Assembly: GCF_020283565.1 (NCBI RefSeq)
Contig: NC_060060.1
Span: forward strand, 1,860,001-1,924,000
Origin: Trifolium pratense
Lineage: Eukaryota; Streptophyta; Magnoliopsida; Fabales; Fabaceae
Direction of reading: 5' to 3'
DNA length: 64,000 nt
This document shows, piece by piece, positions 56,438 through 64,000 of the stretch. The notes beneath the pieces were generated by a model, which did not search any database, was not told where the DNA came from, and saw nothing but the letters and a program-made list of their open reading frames with translations. The position numbers and the translations under genes were made by a program. Each line of letters starts with the position of its first letter. The first letter of the stretch is position 1.

Positions 56438-59400
56438 GAAATTGTAAAAAGAGGGTAGGACAAAATTAGGGTATGACACATAGCTCTTTAGTATTCTTGA
56501 TATTGTTTTTATTGAATCGTCTTTTTTTCAGTATGCAGAACTCAAGCCCGTGCCATGCCTCACATATTCAGATGCTTACAAATTGCAGGAAAAATGTGCA
56601 ACTGATATTCTTAAACAGGTAATATCATCATAGGCTCATTCTTCTTGCCACATAGTGTTATTTTAAATGTTTCTCGTGACGGAATTCTCTTCTTTTCCAC
56701 TTCTAGTAATTGGAAATATTCTCTATTTTTATGTCTCTAATTAAATGTTGTTTCCATTATTTTCTTTGCCAGTAGTGACTTGTTAAAGGGTTAACCTTGA
56801 TATTGTCCACCCAACCTATTATTAACCAAATAAGTCGAATATGCCTAACATTTCCCTTTTGATCCATTTATTGAAGAGCATTCAAGATTAGGTAATTGAA
56901 GAAAGTAAATATGTAATGTCTAGGTTTGTTTGTTTTTTCAGGTAACCTGGTCTTTTTCTTTCAATGTAAATTCTGTTCAATAGGTCTATTGAGTATTGGC
57001 AGACACATAATATCAGATGTACAAAATGTTGATTAGTTTTAGGTCAGGGGATTTACGCAGATCCAATTCGTTTATTAATTGTGGCTGTTAGGTAGTGCCT
57101 TTATATCAAAACCTTGTAAGTAGATTCAAATTTTAGTAGCATCATGAGTCATGTATAAGAGAAAGTAGCTCATTTGAGAAAATACTCACTTTTATGCATT
57201 AAAGATTAAATCCCTCCATGTTTCTCAAAAGCTATAAATTTATTTTTAATTATGTTGTCACACTCTTTTCTTGGTATGTTATATTAAATATTAAAGAGAA
57301 GATGTACCAAAAAAAAAAATATTAAAGAGAAGAATCGCATGATGATTTTTTATGTTTATTAACAATAGATTCAATCTTTTCTCTAATCACTTTAAGTTGC
57401 TCTTTTGTGCTTTTATAGGTGAAGAGTGATGTTACCAGATATCGCTACGGAGATGAACAACATCTAGAGGAGGCATTGAAACGGATTTTCCAGTATGGTC
57501 TAGTAAGTTATTTGAATTATTGAATTATCTTTTAGGAAACTTATTATTTTTTGTGAATTATCAATTTCTCCATTTTAATATTTTGCTGTCAAGGAAGCTC
57601 AAAAACTTGGAACTTAATATACAAGTAACAAGTAAAAATTGGTTCTCTTTTTCTTTCATGCGTTTCAAATGAACCTGAAGACGCCCTAGGTTCATTTTAA
57701 ACCTATTTACAAGCCTCCACCGAATAGCTTATGGCCCTATTTGGATAAACAACTTACTTAAGCACTTATAGCATAAACACTTATAAGTGCTTATGTATAA
57801 TCTATTTTTATAAGAAAAGATAAAACAAAATCATTGTTTTCATATAAGCTATAATTTGTTTTCATTAGCTATCCTGGATAGCTTATGTCATAAGTTGTTT
57901 ACATAAGCTCTTTTAAAGGTCTCAAAAGCGTATATGTTAGTGGATAAACTCAAATAAGTCAATCCAAACAGACCGTTGTGATGAATTGGTTCTCAACAAG
58001 AGCACGCGTCTTGCTTAGTACTTCCTCTCCACTCAATTATAAGCAAAAGTACCTACTTTCGCACTATTAAGTATGATAGTTAAGTGCGTTTAATTTTGTT
58101 GACTTCATATAAAAAAAGATAATATGTTTAGTAGTATACCCCTAATTATTATAGTCATCTACTCACAGTACTAAGAAATTAATGTAAGGGTATTTTCGGA
58201 ATAGTAACATTAAATATGCATAGAACAGCTAAATTTTGCATATATTTCCAACAAATTTAAGAACGTCTTTTTTTTGCTAATAATTGAGTCCAGAGTATAA
58301 CTTTCTGATATCTTTATCCGGCTGCATTAGCTAGAAACGAAGTTGCACTAATCGTTAGTTGGTCCAGTGGTGATTGGCGCTGGACTTGGTAGGGAGGACC
58401 ACAGTTCGATTCCCCGCAACTGCGATCATGCCATAACTGACCCCCCCAGACTAGATTCAGCGGTCCAGTGGGCCGGATACTGCTGGTGAAAAAAAAAGAA
58501 GAAGAAAGAAACGAAGTTGTTTCTATATGCCATTGTTGCAATTCTGAAACATCATTTTATCTATTATGTTTCAGGGAGCAGGGATCCCTAGAAGAAGTGC
58601 ACCTATTCTACAAATGATTCGTGAAGAGGTATGCTTGTTAATTTGCATTATTTCATTAATCAGTAACATAGTCCCTTTTGAGTTTTTTCGCATGATTTGC
58701 TAGATTACTTGGAAATACCCACCTCAACCATCTGAGTTACATTTTTTTTCGAAAGAATCATTTGATTAAGCACAAGCACCGAAGTTGTCTTTCTACTTTT
58801 ACAGTCACAAGACATTTGTACTCGAAAGTCACATCGGAACCTGACCAATCTGAATCAAGTTAGGTGTACCCTTTTAAGAAGGGAAAAATTATTACTGTGT
58901 CTAACTGCGTGACATTATTACTGCAACGAATCAAGATCATTTCTATTAATATTCATTATGCGACATTCTATCCATTTGAGATGCTACTTTGTATATTAGT
59001 ATATGATAATTCTTGGGCGTTTGCCCTCTCATGTACTAAAAAAAAAGTATATGATAATTCTTAAATGTCATGGGTTCGATTCTTGTTGAGGTATTTTTTG
59101 CTTATTCAAAAAAAAAGTATATGGTAATTCTCTTGCCGATTTTGTCTCATAATATGCCTATGTCTTAGGTCACACAAGATGGGAAATACTCTTTGGTCTT
59201 GGTTTTTGAGGCTAAGGCTCTGAAGTTGTCTGATTTTGAACAAAGACAGGTATTCAACTTCGGTTCTTGAATATATTTTTTATCTCGTAGATCTTGTATT
59301 CATTTTTTCTGACATGTTAATGAGTATAATAAGATTCTAAATTTCATTTTATTATTCTTGTATTCATTTTATAGTCGAGGTATTTCAAAATGACTTGAAC

Positions 59401-60344
59401 AGATCTACAAAACTAGGTCAAGGTGCAAAGTAATATGACTGATATTTTAACTGCAAAATTGCACAAAACAATTCTCCAGAGATCAAATATGTTCTTCTAA
59501 TAGGATAAAGTCTGTTAGTTTTACGGTTAAGATTAAGAATGCTCCAAAATGTACTTTTGCCAAAAGAAATAACTTTTTTCTCTGAAAAAAGTGCATCGTG
59601 ATATATTATTTTCAGTTTTTTTTTTTTCTTTCTTTAAAGTTAAACTTAAACTAAACAAACTTAGCATGCATTTCATTGAGCAGTGTGAAATTATTGCTGC
59701 CGTGAAATTTGGAGTTCTTCCATTGTGATATTTAGAAGCTACAATGTGAGGCTTGTAGTCATCGTGATTTTCCACCGTAATTTTGGTGTCTTACAAACAC
59801 ACTTAAGTGGTGGGAATCCTATTCTTTATAGACGGACAAAGTTTTATAGCATGTTTGGTTGTGCAGTTTAGTATTGTGTTCTCGAGTCCCGAGGCAAAGT
59901 GAACGCCGAAGCTTTCTTTTTATAGCTTTGAGGGCTACTTCTAGAATTTGATCCATTCAATTCTTTTTTTTTTGTTTACAATGAGCTGGGGATCGAACCC
60001 AGGACTTATAACGTATTACCCAAACCTCTCACCACTAGATCAAACCTAGTGGCTTTGATCAATTCAATTCTTATACCAACTATTTCTCAACTTTTATTTT
60101 GTATTACAGGCTAAATTTACATCATTCTTTGGGCCTGGAATTACCGCAGAAGTTGGTGAGTAAAAATTTTAAATAACTATGCTTATATAATGAGTTTCGT
60201 ATTCTTGAGAATTAAAAGGAAAAAAATGTGTATGAAATGAATGAATGCATTATGACATAAGATTGTGCTGCAGGTAAGGGCGAAAAAGATTTATACGAGG
60301 TTCGACTTATCTCGAATACAGACCCGAATGCAACGTCTTCATGA
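42637..60344 (+). CDS. DUF2854 (slr0575-like) thylakoid membrane protein
   Basis: Exons: 42637-42921, 43752-43798, 43893-43995, 56532-56618, 57419-57502, 58575-58628, 59169-59249, 60110-60155, 60274-60344. They total 858 nt, 285 aa, all GT-AG. Residues 1 to about 70 are Ser/Thr/His/Arg-rich and nearly acid-free, a typical chloroplast transit peptide. Two membrane segments follow, about 96-118 (ISFGVIGLSLGVSLLSYGFG) and about 126-145 (SAIMLTYGFPLAIIGMALKY), then a soluble domain with AELKPVPCLTYSDAYKLQEK, DVTRYRYGDEQHLEEALKRI and GIPRRSAPILQMIREE. This order matches DUF2854 proteins of cyanobacteria and plastids, annotated slr0575-like, of unknown biochemical role. Intron 3 is 12.5 kb because it contains a complete antisense retrotransposon, yet every splice site and frame is intact. 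Confidence 0.93.
43190..43485 (+). mobile_element. SINE interrupted by a 157-bp solo LTR, in intron 1 of the DUF2854 gene
   Basis: The SINE has a box A-like GATTGGTTCAAGTGTTAAGT and, after the interruption, a box B-like GGGTTTGATCTC. The insert at 43249-43405 has TGTTG...CAACA ends (TGTTGGGCAGTGAGG and GATCTCAACA), flanked by GTCAC and ATCAC. Its size and ends suggest a TRIM-type solo LTR, read on the minus strand. Confidence 0.65.
44057..44375. mobile_element. MITE in intron 3 of the DUF2854 gene
   Basis: AGCACCGACACAGACAC at the left pairs imperfectly with GTCGATGTGTTAGTGCT at the right. Inner words GTGTTAGTGTCATACG and GACACTAACACGACAC also pair. The large retrotransposon landed about 30 bp beyond its right end. 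Confidence 0.65.
44409..47140 (-). repeat. 3' LTR (2732 bp) of the intronic retrotransposon
   Basis: On the minus strand it starts TGTCATACCCTAATTTTGTC and ends GCGCCGCGACA. A minus-strand TATAAATT lies at 46773-46780, giving U3 of about 360 bp and a long R-U5. A 175-bp-spaced repeat pair containing TCATACGTCA occurs at about 45130-45410. Short frames inside are mirrored in the other LTR and have no known motifs. Confidence 0.95.
45166..45391 (-). promoter_or_regulatory. Cluster of TGACGTATGA (as-1-like) motifs in the LTR
   Basis: TCATACGTCA occurs at 45166, 45205, 45343 and 45382, and equivalently in the other LTR. Its complement contains TGACG, the core bound by TGA-type bZIP factors. The sites lie downstream of the LTR TATA box, so any enhancer role would be intragenic. 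Function is inferred. Confidence 0.45.
47141..47153 (-). other. Polypurine-tract candidate of the intronic retrotransposon
   Basis: On the minus strand AAATAGGGGCAGC abuts the 3' LTR start TGTCATACCC. It is in the expected place for the plus-strand primer of reverse transcription. Confidence 0.65.
47337..47800. repeat. Minisatellite 1: eleven ~42-bp units
   Basis: Each unit begins CAGCCGCCCACACTGAAGGT and ends in a variable TTTTGATCTTATT-type spacer. Unit length varies from about 41 to 50 bp. It lies 3' of gag on the minus strand, just inside the 3' LTR. Spacers are unequal and related, so this is not a CRISPR array. Confidence 0.93.
48388..48722. repeat. Minisatellite 2: six ~56-bp units
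   Basis: Units read GGTGCTAATGACAATTGGGC then TTAAAC and GCCAATGGTGATTAGGCTGC with small changes. Confidence 0.92.
48720..49300. repeat. Minisatellite 3: ~83-bp higher-order units
   Basis: Three ~27-bp subunits (GGTACCAATAACAATTGGAT, GTGCCAATGACGATTGGACT, GTGCCAATAACGATTGGGCT) alternate to form 82-85-bp units repeated about six times. The shared word CCAATNACNATTGG links it with minisatellite 2. Minus-strand frames across it stay open because the units are free of stops, up to 230 codons, but show no domain. Confidence 0.92.
49320..51354 (-). other. Retrotransposon interior between minisatellites and gag
   Basis: About 2 kb with only short frames. I see no D-T-G protease, YxDD polymerase or integrase zinc-finger motif on either strand. 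It includes TTGCCCCT-rich stretches at 49600-50040. Confidence 0.7.
51355..52722 (-). pseudogene. Gag-like protein of the intronic retrotransposon, premature stop at codon 17
   Basis: From the ATG at 52722, sixteen codons (MENWQDQHDALKGEVA) are followed by TAA at 52672-52674. The same frame then stays open for 438 codons to 51355. Residues after the stop show a capsid-like Retrotrans_gag region (FEKYKGLSCPKNHLIMYSRK ... ASLNWYVQLEGSRIQSWSDL ... ESFRVYAQRWRELAAQV) and a degenerate CEFHMGAEGHSIDNC knuckle. No ATG near the start follows the stop, so translation would need readthrough or a non-AUG start. Gag normally packages element RNA into cytoplasmic particles. Confidence 0.88.
53160..53540 (-). 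other. Leader between the 5' LTR and gag
   Basis: Contains two more copies of GAGTCATACGTCAGGCGA at about 53379 and 53441, the same decamer that recurs in the LTRs. Short frames only. Confidence 0.6.
53724..53741 (-). other. Primer-binding site, tRNA-Arg type
   Basis: Two bases inside the 5' LTR the minus strand reads TGGCGACTCTGCTGGGGA. Plant tRNA-Arg(ACG) would give TGGCGACTCCACTGGGGA, a match at 16 of 18 positions recalled from knowledge of that tRNA. Ogre-type Ty3/gypsy elements of legumes also use a tRNA-Arg primer. Confidence 0.75.
53744..56478 (-). repeat. 5' LTR (2735 bp) of the intronic retrotransposon
   Basis: Differs from the 3' LTR by one base seen (GGGAAAAAAG at about 54060 against GGGAAAAAGG at about 44725) and one extra AAT unit near 56410-56440. 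The minus-strand TATA box is at 56108-56115. Confidence 0.95.
57733..57976. mobile_element. Tourist-like MITE in intron 5 of the DUF2854 gene
   Basis: GGCCCTATTTGGATAAAC at the left pairs with AGTCAATCCAAACAGACC at the right, and the interior has mirrored AAGCACTTATAGC-type words. A TA-rich flank is present but no clear duplication. Confidence 0.75.
58346..58506 (+). mobile_element. SINE in intron 5 of the DUF2854 gene
   Basis: Box A-like TTAGTTGGTCCAGTGGTGAT and box B-like CAGTTCGATTCCCC are spaced as in a tRNA-derived head, followed by a unique body and an A-rich tail. It is flanked by an exact 13-bp duplication, AGAAACGAAGTTG (58333-58345 and 58507-58519). Orientation is the same as the host gene. 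Confidence 0.9.
58998..59132 (+). mobile_element. Two adjacent retroposon scars sharing one target site
   Basis: AGTATATGATAATTCT occurs at 58998, 59046 and (one change) 59116. The inserts between them are 31 bp and 53 bp, each ending in an A-run, and the second carries a box B-like GGGTTCGATTC. Both look like truncated SINE insertions using the same target. Confidence 0.7.
59966..60053 (-). mobile_element. SINE in intron 7 of the DUF2854 gene
   Basis: On the minus strand, CTAGTGGTGAGAGGTTTGGG resembles box A and GGGTTCGATCCCC box B, and the T-run at the plus-strand start is its tail. Flanks TTTGATC(C/A)ATTCAATTCTT at 59947-59965 and 60054-60072 form a 19-bp duplication with one change. It ends about 40 bp before the exon 8 acceptor. 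Confidence 0.82.
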
Positions 60345-62045
60345 AGTTATTGACCATTTTATCCTCCTATTCCATGTTGCTTGACTTAGTTACTCACAGG
60401 ACTTAGGTCCTATGAAATATGTATAAAATTCAAAGGTATAGATTATTTCGTCATGTATTAAATTTTGACACAGATTTAAAGAAATAGAAAAAAACATTTG
60501 AATTGAAAAGGAAGAGCATGGCAAAGTTGGATCGCATTAATTAATTTGTTTTACATTATTTAAGTTGTTAAAATCCTATTTCATTACCGAGCAACGACTG
60601 GTCAATTCTCAATGTTATGCAGCTATCCGGAGTACGTAGAAATCCACAGTCATTCCGTAAGTACCTCCGCACGAGACTACCCATGAAACTATTACCCAAA
60701 CTTCTTGAGCATCTGGATTTGTCAAAATATCCGCATAAACTTTATCTTCTTTGTAGATACTACACACCAGAGTTGTTAAAATCTCGTTTTAAATTGTAAA
60801 ATATATGGATTTTACGTTTTTCGGTATGATTTTTGTGTTAAATCGGAACTAAAAGCATTTTGAGTAAAACCGAAAGTCAAAATGAGCTAGGAAAATCATT
60901 TAAACTCCCAATAAAATCATTTAAACTCATAAGGATTTTGACGATGCAACTCCCAATAAAATCAGTAAAATTATTTAAACTCGAATATGTTTACCTAACG
61001 ATTCAAAAACTTAATTTTTTTTAGTCAATTTAAAAGTTCAATTTTTATCATATTTATAATAAATACAATATCATATTATATCTAAAGAGAGACTTAATTT
61101 TTTTATAATAGTATAGGTTAATAATTATAGAAGTAACAATTAGTTACACTTGTGATAATTGATTATCCGGTCTATATTATTATAGACCAAGTACATTAAT
61201 TATTCAATGATCCTAAAAATATTTTTTTTTTTCTTATTATAAAATGGGATGGAGGAACGGGGGCGGTACATTAAGAGTTAGATAGATTTCCTCGTGTATT
61301 CTCAATAATGTCTCATATTTTTATGCATGTGTGTAAAAAAAACAATAAAAAACAATACAAAAAGAATAGATGAAAACAAGTGAGAAACAAAACAAGTTTT
61401 TGATAAAATAATATAGCAAAATTTTATGCGACTATCTAAATATAATAATTTTTTTTGGTAGTTACACAAAAAAGTGTCTGACCTAACAATTTGACATTTT
61501 TATGCTAGTTGAGCTAAGATTTATGGACATTTAAATATAATAAATTATTTGATAAATAATAGATACATAAATATTGTAAAAAAAAAATAATATAATAGGG
61601 GTTTCGTAAAAATAAAATAAAACATTAGAGGTTAAAATATATAATCACTTAGCATTTCAATCATATATACTATTGAATCTCACATGACATATTCATGATT
61701 CAAAGAGTCATATTTAATACGTAAAAAAATAAGAGATATTATTTCTTTACAAAATATATTAAGGGCATATAGTTGTTGAGTTATTTGTTTGTTATTGAAA
61801 TGCATGCTTTTAGTCATATTTAACCAATGAGAATGAGAGAAGATCAATTAAGTGTGAATTATCTAATATTTAAATTTTATTTTTAATTTAAAATAATAAT
61901 ATATTAATGTTGTCATATTTTCTTATTAATATACATAACACTTAAAATTTTAAATTAAAAATTGATATATTTAAATTGAATAAGCTAAAATATATGTTTA
62001 TTTTAATATGAGGTAAGCTCTACGAATTTACGAGTTAAAACATTT
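60345..62045. other. 3' flank and intergenic AT-rich DNA
   Basis: The 3' UTR of the DUF2854 gene presumably occupies the first few hundred bases. 61160-61262 looks like half of a Stowaway MITE (GGTCTATATTATTATAGACC, then ATGGGATGGAGGAACGG). A 60-codon frame at 60617-60799 has no recognisable motif. Confidence 0.6.
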
Positions 62046-62480
62046 CTTTTCCACTTAACCAATTGACGTAAAAACTAGATTCTGATGAGTTTGCTGCACA
62101 CTCGAACTTCCCAATTCCATTCCACCAGGCCTTTGATTTTTGTTGACCAGACTCAATCCCATAAAACTATCATGCTCGTACATTGTCACACTCGGGCCAC
62201 TACTTGAGAATCAACCTGAAGATCCACTTTCAAATAATTTTGAAATTGAATTAAAAACAAATCTTCTAAACTCCTCATAATTCCACCACAAAAGCTTCAC
62301 AGGATCCAAATTTATTTTGAAAAAACCACAAATCCAGTGCCGCTCACATCCTTGAGTAAGCCACCACACCCGGCCGCTCCACCATTATTCTTGGAAGTCC
62401 CATTCGTATGCGAATCCATCCATGGAGAGGACAGAGGAGGCCACCATCTAACATTGAGCCAATCCTTCTTGTTGGGGCTA
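62046..62480 (-). pseudogene. Decayed LINE RNase H domain
   Basis: On the minus strand, shifted frames read WLNVRWWPPLSS, MDSHTNGTSKNNGGAAGCGG and LLKDVSGTGFVVFSK, matching the NTDG...AGxGGxxRDxxG order of LINE-type RNase H (RVT_3). Later parts are shifted and stopped. No polymerase region accompanies it. Confidence 0.7.
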
Positions 62481-63560
62481 AGAACATTAAGAATATAGGA
62501 GTTTATTTATAATGATTAAGATATGAAAAAATTACTCCAAGTGTATAAGCGAGGAATTCTGAATCCGACCTCTGCATATATAAGTAGGGAATTCATAGGT
62601 CGGGTAAAAGAAATCATGCAATTCCTTATTTCTCCAAAGAAGAGCGGTAAGAGTGGCGCAAAGGGGATCCCAATTTTTGTTATAATTTTGAAAAAGAAAA
62701 AAAATTGAAGGGAAAAATATTTATTAATCATTTTTTAGAGAATTTGAACCAAGTACCTTAAGTTACAAAACTAAACTTTTACCATATTGAATTAGCATCT
62801 CGAATATAATTTTTGTCGTGATTTAAAATCATGGCAAATTTAATCAAGTAGCATGGTATTCCTAATGTTAAATTAATCACCACATTATAATATTTTTTGT
62901 TAAATTGCTTATAAATATTTTCAATAGATAAAGAAAAGGGGAAATAGAACATATAACATCACTGATTATTGAATTGCATAGCAGGAACATAAAAATGTAC
63001 TACAGATATATGTACAATTATACTCTACACACACTTGCAATCGTTCTAAACTTTTCTTTTTCAAATAATAAATAATTAATGCACTTCAAAATTTCTAAAG
63101 AGAGTATGAGAAGAAAGAGATTCCATTCTCTCTCAGCATCCTATATTATTTTTTTAGCCTCTTATTATTTAACAAACATTAAATTTAATAGGAAATATGC
63201 TATTATTCCTTCTTTGGATTTCTCTTTCTTTGCTCTTTTTCTTCCTTATCCATGAAAAGCAACCACTTTTCCTGCAAATTTGTTCATCTTTCTTCTTATA
63301 TTCATGCATCACTGTTTCTTCTCTTGTCTCCCATGTGTCTTTGTCCTTCATTTCCACCTGCACATGTATTAATTTGTACCTTACATCAATGATTGTCAAT
63401 TAGGGTTCCCATTATTTCGAAATGGGTCATCTTGACATCCACTCATATTGAGCTCATATCCAATTAATTAATTATAAATAGAAATCTAATAACCATTTTA
63501 ACTTTATTTGATCAATTAATCAATTAATGCTACTAATTGATAAATAGCTAATATAAGGGG
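62481..63560. other. Intergenic DNA
   Basis: On the minus strand, about 62510-62610 resembles the tRNA-like SINE remnant at 30375-30455 (GCAGAGGTCGGATTCAGAAT). A 63197-63403 frame is a low-complexity, Leu/Phe-rich run without context. No gene is supported. Confidence 0.5.
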
Positions 63561-63562
63561 GA

Positions 63563-63989
63563 ACTTCAAGTGAGAGGAGAGTTTTATGGTGAGAGATGAG
63601 AGGAATAAACAATGACCATCGGATCAAATTGTACGGTGGAGATTAAAAGTTCCACATAAAATTAACCGCACAAAAATAATACGCTAATATCTTGAAATAT
63701 TATTGCAACGGGTATGGCTATCCCAATCCATGTCAATTTAAGACACAATTCAACTCCATATCTCTGATTAAAAATGACTCAAAAACTATAAAGCTATGGA
63801 TTTTAATAAAGTAAAATCAATGATGATGGGTTTTCATTTTCAAAGCCAAAGAAAAAAGAAACAGTTTCCCGCAGTTCACACTGCAGAGGGAATATACAAG
63901 AGTACTTAAATCTTAGCCGTGTATTATCATCCAATGAATGTTAATCATCCCTCTCATCTCTCATTATAAGACATGCTCTCACTTGAAGT
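63563..63989. mobile_element. Fold-back element at the right edge
   Basis: ACTTCAAGTGAGAG at 63563 pairs with CTCTCACTTGAAGT ending at 63989. The next inner blocks TGGTGAGAGATGAGAGG and CCTCTCATCTCTCATTATAA also pair. About 427 bp, no coding content, target duplication unresolved. Confidence 0.75.
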
Positions 63990-64000
63990 GACTCATTATT

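Larger units (their letters stand above)
44409..56478 (-). mobile_element. Complete 12,070-bp gag-only LTR retrotransposon in intron 3 of the DUF2854 gene
   Basis: LTRs at 44409-47140 and 53744-56478 bound a 6603-bp interior, and CATAG flanks both sides (44404-44408 and 56479-56483). A tRNA-Arg-type primer site and gag-like frame show that it is transcribed on the minus strand, against the host gene. I find no protease, reverse transcriptase, RNase H or integrase motif between gag and the 3' LTR. That space is filled by three tandem-repeat families. It is therefore a non-autonomous, gag-bearing element, comparable with TR-GAG/LARD types, that would need another element's polymerase. Confidence 0.95.

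Noticed and set aside
58346..58506. Functional tRNA gene
   Set aside because: Box A and box B words are present but the acceptor stem, anticodon arm and terminator are missing, and target duplications with an A-tail show it is a SINE.

Overview
This is plant nuclear DNA. It is AT-rich, with split genes using GT-AG introns and dense transposable elements. The repeat types (legume-type Tourist, Stowaway and hAT MITEs, LTR elements with a tRNA-Arg-type primer site, long fold-back repeats) suggest a legume of the Medicago/clover/pea group, but that is inference and I cannot name a species. No rRNA gene, functional tRNA gene, CRISPR array or prokaryotic operon is seen.

Layout. Positions 1-3608 hold the 5' end of a Ty3/gypsy LTR retrotransposon on the minus strand: a GC-rich gag-protease frame open for 949 codons and running off the window, a primer-binding site and one LTR. 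Positions 3609-30800 are repeat-dominated: a ~2.8-3.0 kb duplication (3797-6795 and 21126-23921), five related long hairpin repeats, a complete 3 kb CACTA transposon with captured gene pieces (11219-14224), two complete solo LTRs with target-site duplications (25070-26467, 27288-28685), and many MITEs, some nested.

Positions 30800-41500 hold two tandem paralogues that encode DDT/WHIM-like chromatin proteins. The downstream one (37659-41472, 11 exons, 601 aa) has a CDCA7-type 4CXXC zinc finger. The upstream one (30938-34860, 9 exons, 489 aa) is open throughout but lost the finger through a fusion of exon 2 to exon 4, gained a 13-residue repeat expansion, and has a duplicated promoter and first exon. 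Fragments of a third relative lie inside both copies of the 3 kb duplication.

Positions 42637-60344 hold a nine-exon gene for a chloroplast-targeted DUF2854 (slr0575-like) thylakoid membrane protein of 285 aa. Its third intron is 12.5 kb long because it contains a complete, very young, antisense LTR retrotransposon of 12,070 bp (44409-56478, target duplication CATAG). That element has a gag-like frame but no recognisable pol, and three minisatellite families. Other introns of the gene carry SINEs, a tiny solo LTR and MITEs. Positions 60345-64000 are intergenic, with a decayed LINE RNase H region and a fold-back element.

All exon models were built by eye from reading frame, splice sites and comparison of the paralogues. 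Each of the three models sums to a whole number of codons with one terminal stop. No transcript data or database search was available.
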